DNA of 64,000 nucleotides from Cellvibrio sp. 79 (GCA_003056245.1 MVDH01000003.1:907957-971956), one strand, 5' to 3'; positions 37,918 to 48,752 are shown, numbered from the stretch's first letter. Notes: generated by a model not told the origin, from the sequence alone. Made by a program: numbers and translations.

Positions 37918-38457
37918 TTATTGCCGACGATAAAGGGACTGTAGATAAACAATTGAGTTAGGAGTCATTCCAACACCACGACCAGTAATACGATAAACCA
38001 TTATCTCCGGCTTATTTTGCATACTGACAAAATCCACTCCCCCACCATCAGAACCGGGAACATAAACAACATCCAGTTTTTCAACAACAAAACGAGGGCG
38101 CTCAGATGTTAGCGCAAGATCTATATCAAGTTTTACCGAAAGATTGTCATCCCACACATATTCGTTTCGCCAATAGGTGGAGGTAACACCGCTCTGCTTG
38201 CCAAGCATCACGCCTTTAGTAGAACCTTCGGTATTTGGAGGATTAACACCATTAACAATCCCCTCACCTTGGCGCAATGCTGCTTCAGCAGCTTGAAAAG
38301 CAATTTGTCTGTCACGTACGTTGCCTGCCATTAATTCTTGCATATTGCTGCCCTTGATTGATGAGATACCAACAATGGTCATTAACAGCAATAAAATTAA
38401 TGTGACAAGCAATACTGCACCTGATTGCTTTCCACTAAAAAAAACATGGCTATTCAT
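37918..38457 (-). CDS. pilX: type IV minor pilin PilX
   Basis: 179 residues with the PilX-type N-terminus KQSGAVLLVTLILLLLMTIVGISS and the following NMQELMAGNVRDRQIAFQAAEAALRQGE, typical of PilX/GspK-like minor pilins. Like many PilX proteins it has no Glu at position 5. GAGG lies 7 bases before the ATG. It lies between pilW and pilY1 in the minor pilin operon and is expected in the priming complex at the pilus tip. Confidence 0.9.
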   Translation of the reverse strand: MNSHVFFSGKQSGAVLLVTLILLLLMTIVGISSIKGSNMQELMAGNVRDRQIAFQAAEAALRQGEGIVNGVNPPNTEGSTKGVMLGKQSGVTSTYWRNEYVWDDNLSVKLDIDLALTSERPRFVVEKLDVVYVPGSDGGGVDFVSMQNKPEIMVYRITGRGVGMTPNSIVYLQSLYRRQ

Positions 38458-38466
38458 GTGTTGACC

Positions 38467-39483
38467 TCAAGGTAGCTGATTACGTAATGCAACAGTTGTG
38501 GAAAAAACATTTCTCAAGCGACGATCTGTAGCTGTCACTGTTTTACCATCAAAATCATAAACCTGCTTCTCTTCCAGCACATTATCGGAAAAACCTTCCA
38601 CTAATAATTCCAGCTTTACACTAATTACCGGATTATGCTCAGTAGGTTTCTGCACCCATAACCCATCCATTTTTCCTGTGGCGTCTTCATAACTGCTACT
38701 AGTTTTCGATCGGTTAAACTTAACGGCCATATTGGAAACTCCTTCCAATAACTCGACAGATTGTTCATCATTAATTTTTTGAAATAGACTGGAGCGCTTA
38801 CTCGTTCCTTCTTTAATGAAATAAGTAACTGTTCTCGCCACAGAAACTCTTGCGCCTGGCATAAAATATTCGTCGTAAGTAAAAAGATCCCCTCCCCAGG
38901 TTCCCACATAGCTAATTTCTAATGCAGTCCCTTTCAAAGTGATATTTGATGCTTGAAACACAATGGTTTTTTGATAATCAGAAATCATCAATGTATCGCC
39001 TTTGCAAATGCCATTTATTTTATCGCCACCATCTTTGCAGGCTTTAGCTTCCGTTGAAACCAATCCAACCGTTAATTTTGTAAGCTCTGCTTTTTTTATC
39101 AACTCCGAGCCAACTCCATCCACAACGCCTCGAATGACCAACACTCTTGTGTCATTTAATGCGCCCAACTCAGCTACTTTTGCATCCTTGGATTCGAATA
39201 CCGATATACCATTCTCATAGTCAGTTTTATACGTACTAGACGCTAATTTATTTTTAATTAGAGGAGCTCGCCCTCTAAATCCAGTAAAGCCCGCCATACG
39301 CAAATCGCGATTAATAAATTCAGATGCAAGCCGCCCCGACTCCTGAATACCGGAAGTTGATTGCTGAACCTGAAAACTTTCCCTGCTGGAAAGAAATAAT
39401 TGAATCACGCCCCCCATTAAAATCAGCCCTAATGTAATGGCAATCATCAACTCAACAAGCGATAAACCGTTTTGACGATACAT
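38467..39483 (-). CDS. pilW: type IV minor pilin PilW
   Basis: Prepilin leader and helix RQNGLSLVELMIAITLGLIL, followed by SSRESFQVQQSTSGIQESGRLA, which is characteristic of PilW. The frame is open to 39618, but the prepilin motif fixes the start at the ATG at 39483 (338 aa), 10 bases after the pilV stop. The C-terminal half shows the PilW VSVARTVTYFIKEG...LLEGVSNMAVKF pattern. It is part of the tip-priming minor pilin set. Confidence 0.92.
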   Translation of the reverse strand: MYRQNGLSLVELMIAITLGLILMGGVIQLFLSSRESFQVQQSTSGIQESGRLASEFINRDLRMAGFTGFRGRAPLIKNKLASSTYKTDYENGISVFESKDAKVAELGALNDTRVLVIRGVVDGVGSELIKKAELTKLTVGLVSTEAKACKDGGDKINGICKGDTLMISDYQKTIVFQASNITLKGTALEISYVGTWGGDLFTYDEYFMPGARVSVARTVTYFIKEGTSKRSSLFQKINDEQSVELLEGVSNMAVKFNRSKTSSSYEDATGKMDGLWVQKPTEHNPVISVKLELLVEGFSDNVLEEKQVYDFDGKTVTATDRRLRNVFSTTVALRNQLP

Positions 39484-39493
39484 GAATAAAGTC

Positions 39494-39877
39494 CTATAAA
39501 CGTGTGGCGTATGTAAATTTTGATGCTGTCTCTTTTTTGTCATTAGTGCGAGAAGATTCAGTCCATGTAATATCGATGGTACACATCCTGCTTCCATCAC
39601 ATTGCAAAACAGCATCACCTTCGGGCAATACAGCTGAGGCGAGCTTTTTCAAAGACTCCGCAGATGGCTGTACTAATGCATTCGGAGCCATCGGACTAGC
39701 CATGCGCACTCGTTCCAAAATATCGTAGGCCAACAGATTAGCTTCTGTTCTCATTAACGCTTCATTGTTTTGTTTTAACGATCTGACTTGCAATGAAGAC
39801 ATCGCAAGCAAAGAAGTACCAATCAGCAATACCGCAACCAATACTTCAATTAACCCAAAGCCTTTCTCTAGCTTCAT
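39494..39877 (-). CDS. pilV: type IV minor pilin PilV
   Basis: 127 residues beginning LEKGFGLIEVLVAVLLIGTSLLAM, a prepilin with Gly-Phe cleavage site and Glu5, followed by QVRSLKQNNEALMRTEANLLAYDI as in PilV. A Cys pair (QCDGSRMC) lies in the C-terminal half. GGAG stands 7 bases before the ATG. It lies between fimU and pilW. Confidence 0.92.
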   Translation of the reverse strand: MKLEKGFGLIEVLVAVLLIGTSLLAMSSLQVRSLKQNNEALMRTEANLLAYDILERVRMASPMAPNALVQPSAESLKKLASAVLPEGDAVLQCDGSRMCTIDITWTESSRTNDKKETASKFTYATRL

Positions 39878-39894
39878 TTGATAACTCCGCTAAA

Positions 39895-40446
39895 TTATTC
39901 GCAAACGTCAGGACTGATACGAATCATTCCGGACAAACTCACAGATACTTTTTTCGCATTTCCACTTTTGCACCCCGTGACCTTCATTCTCACATCAATC
40001 GCAGCCGCGTTATTGCCCTTGGAAAGAGCCCCCAGGCGGGAAAAGCGAATGAACGTTTGATTGTTGCCACCGGCTTTCACAGTAATCGCACTATTTATCT
40101 TTGATTTTCCTGTTGTTTTTAGTAAATTTTTTATGCCGTTTTTCTCTATAACAGGAGCATCATTATCGGTTGCAGCGTAATCCTGAAAAATAATCCATCC
40201 TTCATTCCACTCACCAGTACAACTTTTACCGTCGCTGCTAGCACAAATAGTTACGCGGGTAGCAAGCTTCAAAGATTCTGTACGAGTGAAATTCAACGCT
40301 GCCGCAAAATCATCAGCCATTGACTGGGCGCGACTGGAATGCACCATCGAAGTAAAATTTGGTATCGCCATTGCGAGCAAAACTGCCCCAATAATTAGTG
40401 TGATCATCAACTCAACCACGGTAAATCCAGCCATTCGACGTTGCAT
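39895..40446 (-). CDS. fimU: GspH/FimT-family minor pilin (FimU position)
   Basis: A pseudopilin of 183 residues starting MQRRMAGFTVVELMITLIIGAVLLAMAIPNF. The body is of the GspH type (SSRAQSMADDFAAALNFTRTESLKLATRVTIC, WNEGWIIFQD) with cysteines near 75-90 and in the last residues. The frame is open to 40539; the prepilin motif fixes the ATG at 40446. It is directly upstream of pilV, the place of fimU in Pseudomonas, hence the name. It begins the minor pilin operon. Confidence 0.88.
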   Translation of the reverse strand: MQRRMAGFTVVELMITLIIGAVLLAMAIPNFTSMVHSSRAQSMADDFAAALNFTRTESLKLATRVTICASSDGKSCTGEWNEGWIIFQDYAATDNDAPVIEKNGIKNLLKTTGKSKINSAITVKAGGNNQTFIRFSRLGALSKGNNAAAIDVRMKVTGCKSGNAKKVSVSLSGMIRISPDVCE

Positions 40447-40658
40447 GTTTGTAATCCTGAATAAATCAGCAAAACCCGACCTGATCGCGAACTCTAGACA
40501 GGCCAATGGACAAAAGTTTATATTCGAAAAGCCTAACACACCTGATATACGTCTCCGCTTGAGGCACGACGTCTGGTCACCGTGAATGAATGAGCGGCGC
40601 AGTTCGGCACATATATCAACATAGATAGCAATAAACCCATCAATGAAAAGGATTTCGT

Positions 40659-41201
40659 ATGCAACGCTCCGGCTTTACCCTGCTTGAACTATTAATAACT
40701 CTGGTTATAAGCGCCATATTGCTTTTAATGGCTCTTCCCAACTTCAACAACCTTGTTCAAAGCTCGCGCATAATGGCGGTCAGCGAAGAATTGCAAGGTG
40801 CCATTTCGCTGGCCCGCTCAACGGCAATAGCAACCAACTCACGAACAATACTTGCGGCAACCAATAATCACTGGCACGAGGGATGGACATTATTTATAGA
40901 CACAAATAACGATGGCAATTTATCTGAAGGAGAAACAACGGTGAAAGTTGGCGAGGAAAAACAAAGGGTAGTAACCGATGCGAGCCAGCCGATGGATAGC
41001 TATATTTCTTTTATTAGTACAGGGGAAAGCAGACAGAAAAGTAAATCAAGTTCAGGGGCTTTCCTTGCGGGACATATTAAAATTTGTCCCGCAAACAAGG
41101 GTGGAGGGAATAAATTAATTTTATCCGGAGGAGGCCGGACCAGACTCGAAAAATTAACGGAAAGCGATTGCGCTCAATTACAAGCGCAAGGCCTTCGGTA
41201 G
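40659..41201 (+). CDS. fimT: GspH/FimT-family pseudopilin, second copy
   Basis: 180 residues beginning [31 protein letters not shown], a full prepilin motif, then [32 protein letters not shown] and [20 protein letters not shown]. It is clearly a paralogue of the divergent fimU product. Unlike Pseudomonas, where fimT and fimU run in the same direction, this gene points the other way and its end overlaps ispH by 24 bases tail-to-tail. Its role (pilus priming or DNA uptake) cannot be told from sequence. Confidence 0.85.
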   Translation: MQRSGFTLLELLITLVISAILLLMALPNFNNLVQSSRIMAVSEELQGAISLARSTAIATNSRTILAATNNHWHEGWTLFIDTNNDGNLSEGETTVKVGEEKQRVVTDASQPMDSYISFISTGESRQKSKSSSGAFLAGHIKICPANKGGGNKLILSGGGRTRLEKLTESDCAQLQAQGLR

Positions 41202-42116
41202 GGAAAAACTAATGTTTTCGGGAGTTCCGTCCATTTCAAGTGGAGTTTCCGCACCGCACGCTTTTAATTTATCAATCACCTGTTTTACCAAGATTTCCGG
41301 CGCACTTGCGCCGGCAGTAATTCCAATAGCAGCGCGATTTTTAATCCATTCCGGATTTATATCATCCGGTCCGTCAATTAAATAACTTTCCGTTCCGCAG
41401 CGCTCAGCCAGTTCACGCAAACGATTCGAGTTTGACGAATTCGGGGAACCGACAACCAATACCAGATCACACTCCAATGCCAATTGACGCACAGCATCCT
41501 GGCGATTAGTCGTTGCATAACAGATATCATCTTTGCGTGGCCCCTGGATCTTAGGGAATTTATTGCGCAGGGCTTCAATAACTTTTGCAGTGTCATCCAT
41601 TGATAACGTAGTTTGCGTTACATAAGCCAGGTGCTCAGAATCACGCACCACCAATGCATCGACATCAGACTCGTCTTCAACCAGATAAATAGAGCCTCCA
41701 TTAGAAGTGTTATATTGCCCCATGGTGCCTTCCACTTCCGGATGGCCTTCATGACCAATCAAAATGCATTCACGGCCTTCACGACTGTAACGCGTAACTT
41801 CAATATGCACTTTGGTAACCAATGGACAAGTCGCATCAAAAATTTGCAAGCCACGATCTTCCGCTTCTTTACGCACTGCTTGCGACACACCGTGGGCACT
41901 GAAAATTAAAATAACATCGTCGGGAACTTGCTCGACCTCATCGACAAAAATGGCACCGCGCTCACGCAGCGAATCCACCACAAATTTGTTATGCACAACT
42001 TCATGGCGCACATAAATAGGCGCTCCGAAAACATCAAGCGCACGATTTACAATATCAATCGCGCGATCAACGCCGGCACAAAAACCACGGGGATTTGCAA
42101 GTTTGATTTGAGTCAT
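41178..42116 (-). CDS. ispH: 4-hydroxy-3-methylbut-2-enyl diphosphate reductase
   Basis: Last enzyme of the MEP isoprenoid pathway; a [4Fe-4S] protein that makes IPP and DMAPP. The three cluster cysteines are in [20 protein letters not shown] and [11 protein letters not shown]. The catalytic glutamate is in [14 protein letters not shown]. The length of 312 is normal. It starts 2 bases after the fkpB stop and belongs to the ileS-lspA-fkpB-ispH run. Confidence 0.97.
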   Translation of the reverse strand: MTQIKLANPRGFCAGVDRAIDIVNRALDVFGAPIYVRHEVVHNKFVVDSLRERGAIFVDEVEQVPDDVILIFSAHGVSQAVRKEAEDRGLQIFDATCPLVTKVHIEVTRYSREGRECILIGHEGHPEVEGTMGQYNTSNGGSIYLVEDESDVDALVVRDSEHLAYVTQTTLSMDDTAKVIEALRNKFPKIQGPRKDDICYATTNRQDAVRQLALECDLVLVVGSPNSSNSNRLRELAERCGTESYLIDGPDDINPEWIKNRAAIGITAGASAPEILVKQVIDKLKACGAETPLEMDGTPENISFSLPKALRL

Positions 42117-42118
42117 GA

Positions 42119-42568
42119 TTAATGCACCTGCACCGGTTCAATTTTCAGGATGGCAACTTCAAATAAAATATCGCGACCCGCAAGCGGATGATTAAAATCG
42201 ACCACAACCACTTCTTCGTCAAAATGCTGAACCACTCCTGGCAATTCAGTTTTTTGCGCATCGGCAAATGACAACATTAAGCCTTCACTTAATTCCAGGT
42301 CCGGGCTGAATTGGCTACGCGCAATTTCCTGGATATTGTTGGGATTGCGCTGACCAAAACCATCTTCAGGTTTAATTACCAATGTTTTGTGCTCACCTTC
42401 AAACATACCGAAAATTGCTTTTTCAAAACCGGGCAGCAAATTGCCATCGCCTACCGTAAACGTCGCGGGAGTACGCTCAAAATTGGAATCGACTATATCA
42501 CCATTGTCCAATTGCAATGAGAAGTGCAAAGTGACTTTGGTTCCTGGACCTATGGCTAACTCACGCAT
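42119..42568 (-). CDS. fkpB: FKBP-type peptidyl-prolyl isomerase (SlpA/FkpB)
   Basis: 149 residues with the FKBP core [34 protein letters not shown], then an insert-in-flap domain ([15 protein letters not shown]...LMLSFAD) and [11 protein letters not shown], as in SlpA/SlyD-like isomerases. It is a cytoplasmic prolyl isomerase/chaperone. The ATG overlaps the lspA 3' end by 8 bases; ispH follows after 2 bases. This gene order is widely conserved. Confidence 0.95.
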   Translation of the reverse strand: MRELAIGPGTKVTLHFSLQLDNGDIVDSNFERTPATFTVGDGNLLPGFEKAIFGMFEGEHKTLVIKPEDGFGQRNPNNIQEIARSQFSPDLELSEGLMLSFADAQKTELPGVVQHFDEEVVVVDFNHPLAGRDILFEVAILKIEPVQVH

Positions 42569-43058
42569 CAGCTTTCTTCTCTTTCACAAACAACATATCA
42601 ATAATTAATACAGCAGCGCCCAACGTAATTGCCGAGTCAGCGAGATTGAATGCCGGCCAGTAATTATCCTGGTAGTGCACCACAATAAAATCCACTACGT
42701 GCCCGTGCACAATGCGGTCATAAAGATTGCCTACTGCACCACCAAGGATAAACGCGAGCGCAAAAGCCTCGCGTACTTTGGTCGCCGCAACACGGGCAAT
42801 CCAGACAGTCAGTAACACACTGGCAACTATGGCGATAACTCCAAAGAACCAGCGCTGCCAGCCACCTGCATCTGCCAAAAAGCTAAATGCCGCACCGGTG
42901 TTGTATGCCAGAGTAAAATTAAAAAATGAGGTGAATACTTTTGTTTCGCCGTATTCAAATGCCGCTTCAATTGCGTGCTTGCTCGCCTGATCCAACAACA
43001 CAATCACAATTGCCACTGCATACCACAACCAGGCTTTTTGATAAATTTTTTCGGTCAT
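42561..43058 (-). CDS. lspA: lipoprotein signal peptidase (signal peptidase II)
   Basis: An inner-membrane aspartyl protease that cleaves the signal peptides of diacylated prolipoproteins, such as BamD and the Kelch-like lipoprotein in this window. It has four transmembrane segments. The two catalytic Asp are in VGNLYDRIVHGHVVDFI and FNLADSAITLG, and FNFTLAYNTGAAFSFL is present. The length of 165 is normal. It lies about 130 bases after ileS. Confidence 0.97.
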   Translation of the reverse strand: MTEKIYQKAWLWYAVAIVIVLLDQASKHAIEAAFEYGETKVFTSFFNFTLAYNTGAAFSFLADAGGWQRWFFGVIAIVASVLLTVWIARVAATKVREAFALAFILGGAVGNLYDRIVHGHVVDFIVVHYQDNYWPAFNLADSAITLGAAVLIIDMLFVKEKKADA

Positions 43059-43086
43059 TACAGATTACCTTAATCCCTCCCCCGCC

Positions 43087-43109
43087 CTCCCTTTTTCAAA
43101 GGAAGGGAG
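43087..43109. repeat. short inverted repeat in the ileS-lspA gap
   Basis: CTCCCTT and AAGGGAG flank TTTCAAAGG. Intergenic sequences of this CTCCC...GGGAG type are often dispersed repeats, but only one copy was noticed in this window. There is no T run for a terminator. Confidence 0.4.
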
Positions 43110-43188
43110 TTGATTGCCCCGCATACAACGTGCGATTAAGCAATCAATTCCTCCTCTTAAAAACCTCGAAGAGCAGCAGGGGCTTTAA

Positions 43189-45987
43189 TTACGCAAATGC
43201 GCGTTCTTCACCCGCGCCATCCACATTGGTGACGCAACGCAAACATACGGTTGGATGCAATGTATTTGCACCAACATCAGCACGATGATGCCAGCAACGC
43301 TCGCACTTGGTGTATTCAGATTTTTTCACAACAACTTGCAAGCCAGCTACTTCTGTGGCTTCTGCGTTTTGCGCTGCACTTAATGGTTGTACTTTTGCAG
43401 TCGATGTAATCAAAACAAAACGCAATTCATCGCCCAGTTTTTGCAATTCAGTTTGAAGTTTTTCATCGGCAAATAACGTTACTTCTGTACCAAGGGCTCC
43501 ACCAACTTCACCTGCTGCACGTTTAGCTTCGATTACTTTGTTAACTGCTGTTTTCACTTGCGCGATTAACTCCCAGTAACTCTCTGGCAATGAATCAGCA
43601 GGTAACAATGGCAATGAATACCATTCTGCAATAAACACATTTGCTTCACGTTTGCCGGGCAATACTTGCCAGATTTCATCGGCAGTGAAACTCAGGATTG
43701 GAGCAATCCAGCGTACTAACGCTTCGATTACATAATACAGCGCGGTTTGCGCAGAGCGGCGCGCGCGCGCATCTGCTTTAACGGTGTATTGGCGATCTTT
43801 AATGATATCCAGATAAAAACCACCCAATTCAACGACACAGAAGTTATGCAGCTTCTGATAAATCATGTGCAATTCATAACTGTTGTAGCAGCTGATAATT
43901 TCTTGCTGCAATTTTGCAGTTTGACCAACAACCCAGCGATCCAGTTGGACCATTTGATCCATTGGCACCAAGTCGGTTTCCGGATTAAATCCCACCAGGT
44001 TCGACAAAATAAAACGCGCGGTATTGCGAATACGACGATAAGAATCTGCTGTGCGTTTTAAAATTTCATCTGACACGCGCATGTCGTTACTGAAGTCGGT
44101 GGCAGCGATCCACAAACGCAGGACATCTGCACCGTATTCATTCATGACTTTTTGTGGCGGCACTACGTTGCCCAATGATTTAGACATCTTGTTGCCGTTG
44201 GCATCCACAGTAAAACCATGGGTCAATACAGTTTTATAAGGAGGAACTGCATTCATTGCCATGGAGGTTTTCAGGGATGACTGAAACCAGCCGCGATGCT
44301 GGTCAGAACCTTCCAGATACAAATCCGCCGGGAAACGCAAACCGGCGCGCTGTGCAAGTACAGCATAATGAGTAACACCTGAATCAAACCACACATCCAA
44401 CGTGTCAGTCACTTTTTGATAGGTTTCTGCATCGGCGCCAAGCAACTCTTTTGCATCCAGTTCGAACCAGGCATCCATTCCGTTTTGTTCAACTTTTTGC
44501 GCAACCGCTTCAATTAAGCGCGGCGTTTCCGGGTGCAATTCCTGGGTTTCTTTATGCACAAACAATGCGATAGGCACACCCCAGGTACGCTGACGGGAAA
44601 TACACCAATCAGGCGATGAGGCAAGCATGGAATCAATACGCGCTTTACCCCAATCCGGAACCCACTGCACACTGTCGACAGCAGCAGCTACCTGATCGCG
44701 CAAATTATTTTTGCTCATGCTGACAAACCACTGCGGTGTCGCACGGAAAATCAATGGCGTTTTTGTTCTCCAGCAATGCGGGAAGCTGTGCGTAATTTTT
44801 CCTTGCGCCAGCAACGCGTGTTTTTCGATTAACAGCGCAACCACTTTTTCATCCACTTTATACACATGGTCGCCCGCAAAAATTTCTACGTTAGGACGAT
44901 AGGTGCCGTGATCATCAATGTAATTGAGCGTGCCGATTCCGTATTTCAAACCAACTGCAAAGTCTTCCGCACCATGATCCGGTGCGGTGTGTACAAAACC
45001 GGTACCGGCATCAGTGGTTACGTGGTCGCCGAGAATAACCGGAACCTGACGATGATAAAACGGATGCTGTAGCAGCAAACGTTCAAGTGCCGCGCCTTTC
45101 ACGCGACCAACAATTTCCGGTTCATCGACATGAGCACGCGACATAACGCTGTTCACCAGTGCTTCTGCCACCAGCAAACGCTCAACGCCAACTTGAACTA
45201 CAACATAATCAACATCAGCATTTGCAGAAACGGCCTGGTTAGCAGGCAAAGTCCACGGTGTGGTAGTCCAGATCACCACCGAAATTTTTCCGCAACCAGT
45301 TAAACCGTCAATCACTTTTTCAATTGCCGGTTGATCGACAAAAGTAAATTTCACATCGATAGAGAAAGAGGTTTTATCGTGATATTCCACTTCAGCTTCT
45401 GCAAGCGCGGAGCCGCCAACCACACTCCAGTAAACCGGTTTGAAGCCGCGCAATAGATGACCGTTCTCGGCGATTTTTCCGAGCGAACGAATGATGTCCG
45501 CTTCGAATTTATAATCCATGGTGAGGTAAGGGTTTTCCCAATCACCTAATACACCCAGGCGAATAAAATCCTTACGCTGGCCTTCGAGTTGCGCAGCAGC
45601 ATATTCGCGGCATTTTTGGCGGAAGGTTTTTACATCAACTTTATCGCCCGCTTTGCCGATTTTTTTCTCCACATTGTGTTCGATGGGCAAGCCGTGGCAA
45701 TCCCAACCGGGCACATACGGAGAATCAAAACCACTCAGGGTTTTGCTTTTGATAATGATGTCTTTGAGGATTTTGTTAACCGCATGACCGATGTGGATAT
45801 CGCCATTCGCATAAGGTGGGCCATCGTGCAAAATAAATTGTTCACGACCGGCGCGCGCGGCGCGAATTTGTTGATACACGTTATTGGCTTGCCAGTTTTT
45901 TAGCATTTCCGGCTCGCGCTGCGCGAGGTTCGCTTTCATGGCGAAATCGGTGTTAGGCAGATTCAGTGTAGCTTTGTAATCGGTCAT
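43189..45987 (-). CDS. ileS: isoleucyl-tRNA synthetase
   Basis: A class I synthetase of 932 residues. HIGH is present at 65-68 ([15 protein letters not shown]) and KMSKS in [11 protein letters not shown]. The CP1 editing domain is of normal extent ([24 protein letters not shown]). The anticodon-binding domain follows, and the C-terminal zinc-binding tail has C-x2-C pairs CERC and CLRC. It is a bacterial type 1 enzyme. It precedes lspA and follows ribF, the conserved order. Confidence 0.98.
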   Translation of the reverse strand: MTDYKATLNLPNTDFAMKANLAQREPEMLKNWQANNVYQQIRAARAGREQFILHDGPPYANGDIHIGHAVNKILKDIIIKSKTLSGFDSPYVPGWDCHGLPIEHNVEKKIGKAGDKVDVKTFRQKCREYAAAQLEGQRKDFIRLGVLGDWENPYLTMDYKFEADIIRSLGKIAENGHLLRGFKPVYWSVVGGSALAEAEVEYHDKTSFSIDVKFTFVDQPAIEKVIDGLTGCGKISVVIWTTTPWTLPANQAVSANADVDYVVVQVGVERLLVAEALVNSVMSRAHVDEPEIVGRVKGAALERLLLQHPFYHRQVPVILGDHVTTDAGTGFVHTAPDHGAEDFAVGLKYGIGTLNYIDDHGTYRPNVEIFAGDHVYKVDEKVVALLIEKHALLAQGKITHSFPHCWRTKTPLIFRATPQWFVSMSKNNLRDQVAAAVDSVQWVPDWGKARIDSMLASSPDWCISRQRTWGVPIALFVHKETQELHPETPRLIEAVAQKVEQNGMDAWFELDAKELLGADAETYQKVTDTLDVWFDSGVTHYAVLAQRAGLRFPADLYLEGSDQHRGWFQSSLKTSMAMNAVPPYKTVLTHGFTVDANGNKMSKSLGNVVPPQKVMNEYGADVLRLWIAATDFSNDMRVSDEILKRTADSYRRIRNTARFILSNLVGFNPETDLVPMDQMVQLDRWVVGQTAKLQQEIISCYNSYELHMIYQKLHNFCVVELGGFYLDIIKDRQYTVKADARARRSAQTALYYVIEALVRWIAPILSFTADEIWQVLPGKREANVFIAEWYSLPLLPADSLPESYWELIAQVKTAVNKVIEAKRAAGEVGGALGTEVTLFADEKLQTELQKLGDELRFVLITSTAKVQPLSAAQNAEATEVAGLQVVVKKSEYTKCERCWHHRADVGANTLHPTVCLRCVTNVDGAGEERAFA

Positions 45988-46025
45988 GATTCACGGTCAA
46001 CTTTGTTAACAAATTAATAAGAAAT

Positions 46026-46979
46026 TTATTTAGCGATTGCAGCAAAAAATTGTTGGGCTTGGGCAATATCCGTTTGCAATTGCGCTTTCAATTCATCCAG
46101 TGAATTGAATTTTTTTTCATCGCGTAATTTGGTGTGGAAGGCAACATTAATCATCGCGCCGTAAACAGTGCGGGAGAAATTCAATAAATGCACTTCGAGC
46201 AGCGGCTTTTTAACGCCGTTTACCGTTGGGCGCACACCGAGGTTGGCAACACCATTGTGTACACTGCCATCAGAAAATGTGACGGTGACGGTGAACACAC
46301 CGTGCAGTGGTGATTTATAACGGCGCAAATGGACATTGGCGGTAGGCACACCCAACTGCCGTCCTAATTGCTTGCCGTACACAATGCGGCCGCTGATGCT
46401 ATAGGGGCGGCCCAGCAATTTTTCAACGCCTGCGAAATTGCCCGCTTCCAGTAATTGGCGGATACGTGTACTGCTTACCCGCTCGCCATCAATCTCCAGG
46501 GTGCAAGTATCCGTGACCTCAAAACCGCGCACGGCGCCAACACGTTGCAGGAGCGCAAAGTCTCCGCGGCGATCACAGCCAAAACGGAAATCATCCCCTA
46601 CGACCAGATGCTTGATTCCCAAACCATCCAGCAGGATTTTTTCGATAAATTCTTCGGCAGAAAGACTGCGCAGCTGTTCATTGAATTGCAGGCAAAATAC
46701 GCGCGTTACGCCAGCAGCCAAGAGAGCCTGTACTTTTTCACGCACGCGCATCAAACGTGCCGGGGCTTTATCGCCGGAAAAAAACTCGTGGGGCTGGGGT
46801 TCAAAAATGATCACAACAGCGGGCAATTGGTGCTGGCGCGCAACGGCCAGCAACTGGCGCAGTATCGCCTGATGGCCGAGGTGCACCCCGTCGAATGAAC
46901 CTATAGTTGCCACACAGCCCCGGTGCCAGGGGCGCAGGTTGTGTAACCCGCGAATAAACGCATGTGCCGCCGGATTCAC
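46026..46979 (-). CDS. ribF: bifunctional riboflavin kinase / FAD synthetase
   Basis: The N-terminal nucleotidyltransferase has TIGSFDGVHLGHQAIL and the following LVVGDDFRFGCDRRGDF and SSTRIRQLLEAG. The C-terminal flavokinase has GRIVYGKQLGRQLGVPTANV and FNSLDELKAQLQTDI. It makes FMN and then FAD. The open frame begins with a TTG at 46997. I prefer the GTG at 46979 (317 aa), because GGGAG stands about 10 bases upstream and ...RGLHNLRP then begins near the family's start. It lies between murJ and ileS. Confidence 0.95.
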   Translation of the reverse strand: MNPAAHAFIRGLHNLRPWHRGCVATIGSFDGVHLGHQAILRQLLAVARQHQLPAVVIIFEPQPHEFFSGDKAPARLMRVREKVQALLAAGVTRVFCLQFNEQLRSLSAEEFIEKILLDGLGIKHLVVGDDFRFGCDRRGDFALLQRVGAVRGFEVTDTCTLEIDGERVSSTRIRQLLEAGNFAGVEKLLGRPYSISGRIVYGKQLGRQLGVPTANVHLRRYKSPLHGVFTVTVTFSDGSVHNGVANLGVRPTVNGVKKPLLEVHLLNFSRTVYGAMINVAFHTKLRDEKKFNSLDELKAQLQTDIAQAQQFFAAIAK

Positions 46980-47059
46980 GCTGTGTAATGCTCCCAATCA
47001 AATCGACTAAAAAATGAGGCGGGCAGTATACAGGAGCGGCAGCGCCTGAGCCTAGCGCA

Positions 47060-48694
47060 TCAATGATGCGCCCTGAAATCGCGCAGGCGAACTCCGACCG
47101 CAAACAGGGCAAGCAGGTAGGCCATCAAGCCCGCGACACAGACTATCGTCAGGCGGATCACCCGCTCCACCACGTGCCATTCATTCCACCCTCCCCAGAA
47201 ATACAGAAACACCGACAGCACACCCGCCATCGCCAGATTAGCAGCACCATAGCGAAGCCAGATTTTTGGCCAGCTATTGGCCGGCTTGTACACCTCGGCT
47301 TTGCGCAACCCGCGATAGAGTAAATACGCGTTTACATAAGCTGCCATCGCAGTAGTAAAAGCCAGGCCGACATGCCCCAAATGCCATGCAGCCAGGGGTA
47401 TAACAACGATGGGTTTCATCAGGATATTGGCAAAAATGGCGATAATGCCGGTGCGTACCGGGGTTTTCATATCCTGCCGCGCAAAGAAACCGGGCACCAG
47501 AACCTTGATCAGCATGAACGCAAACAACCCCAGCGCATAAGCCTTCAGGCTATAGGTGGACATAATGATGTCCTCATATTTCATTTCACCATGGAAGAAC
47601 AAGGTGAACAGAATTGGCTCTGCCAGAATGATGAGGGCGAGGGTCGCCGGAAGGGCGATTAACACCACAAAACGAATTGCCCAATCAAGCATGTCGCTGA
47701 ATTTTTGTGTGGATTGCGTGGTACTCAAGCGGGATAAGCCCGGCATAATCACCGTCGCGATCGCTACGCCAAACACCCCTAACGGCAACTCCACCAAACG
47801 GTCCGAATAAAATAACCAGCTCACCGCGCCATCGCCCAACTTGGTGGCAATTACTGAGTCCAGCAACATATTTACCTGACTTACCGACACCCCGAACAAC
47901 GCAGGGGCCATCAACACCAAAATACGTTTTACGCCAGGGTGGGACCAATCCAGTTTGGGCGTGGGCAACAAGTGGATTTGCTGCAAAAACGGCAATTGGA
48001 ATAGCAGCGAAAACACCCCGGCCACCACCACACTCCAGGCCAATGCGTAGGCGGGATTGGGGAAGAAATCGGCAAATAGCAATACACCGGCAATCATGAA
48101 AACGTTGAGGAATACCGGTGTAACCGCCGGTATGGCGAAGCGATCATAACTATTGAGGATTGCGCCGGCGAAACCGGTCAGCGATATCAACATCAAGTAC
48201 GGAAAGGTGATGCGTACCAGGTCGACCAACAGGGAAAACTTTTCCGGTTCATCGGCATAACCCGGCGCGAACACATAGGCAAAACCCGCGGCGCCAACGA
48301 GCCCCAGCAACGTAAACAACAACAAAATCGAACCCAAACAACCTGCGACACGATCAGCCAACTCCTTTACTGCATCGCGCCCACCTTTCTCTTTATATTC
48401 GGTAAGCACCGGAATGAATGCTTGTGAGAACGCCCCTTCCGCAAACAGTCGGCGAAAAAAATTAGGGATTTTCTGCGCAATCGCGAATGCATCCATAGCG
48501 CCGCCAGCGCCGAGCACACTGGCGAGCACAATGTCGCGCACCAAACCCAATACCCGCGATGCCATTGTCATGGAGCCAGTCAACAAACTGGAGCGCAACA
48601 GGCTTTTGGGTTTGGCCGGCGTTACCGGGGCGGGAGTATTATTTTCGGGAGAATCAGACACGGATAAACCTGCGTGGGCGAAAAGATGCGGCAT
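47060..48694 (-). CDS. murJ: lipid II flippase MurJ
   Basis: A polytopic inner-membrane protein with about 14 helices that exports lipid II for peptidoglycan synthesis. Characteristic segments: SMTMASRVLGLVRDIVLASVLG, MDAFAIAQKIPNFFRRLFAEGAF, ALFGVSVSQVNMLLDSVIAT and WLFYSDRLVELPLGVFGVAIAT. The length of 544 includes a slightly long, Pro/Thr-rich N-terminus before the first helix, so the true start could be a later GTG. In Pseudomonas rpsT lies upstream; here it is absent and a small secreted-peptide gene is divergent instead. Confidence 0.96.
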   Translation of the reverse strand: MPHLFAHAGLSVSDSPENNTPAPVTPAKPKSLLRSSLLTGSMTMASRVLGLVRDIVLASVLGAGGAMDAFAIAQKIPNFFRRLFAEGAFSQAFIPVLTEYKEKGGRDAVKELADRVAGCLGSILLLFTLLGLVGAAGFAYVFAPGYADEPEKFSLLVDLVRITFPYLMLISLTGFAGAILNSYDRFAIPAVTPVFLNVFMIAGVLLFADFFPNPAYALAWSVVVAGVFSLLFQLPFLQQIHLLPTPKLDWSHPGVKRILVLMAPALFGVSVSQVNMLLDSVIATKLGDGAVSWLFYSDRLVELPLGVFGVAIATVIMPGLSRLSTTQSTQKFSDMLDWAIRFVVLIALPATLALIILAEPILFTLFFHGEMKYEDIIMSTYSLKAYALGLFAFMLIKVLVPGFFARQDMKTPVRTGIIAIFANILMKPIVVIPLAAWHLGHVGLAFTTAMAAYVNAYLLYRGLRKAEVYKPANSWPKIWLRYGAANLAMAGVLSVFLYFWGGWNEWHVVERVIRLTIVCVAGLMAYLLALFAVGVRLRDFRAHH

Positions 48695-48752
48695 TATCCA
48701 CGGCTGATATACTCAGGCACAACACCCGTTCGACGCGAATCAGGAAGAACTT

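Noticed and set aside
43077-43110. CTCCC...GGGAG repeat as CRISPR or REP array
   Set aside because: Only one copy was noticed, with no spacing pattern. It is listed as a lone inverted repeat.
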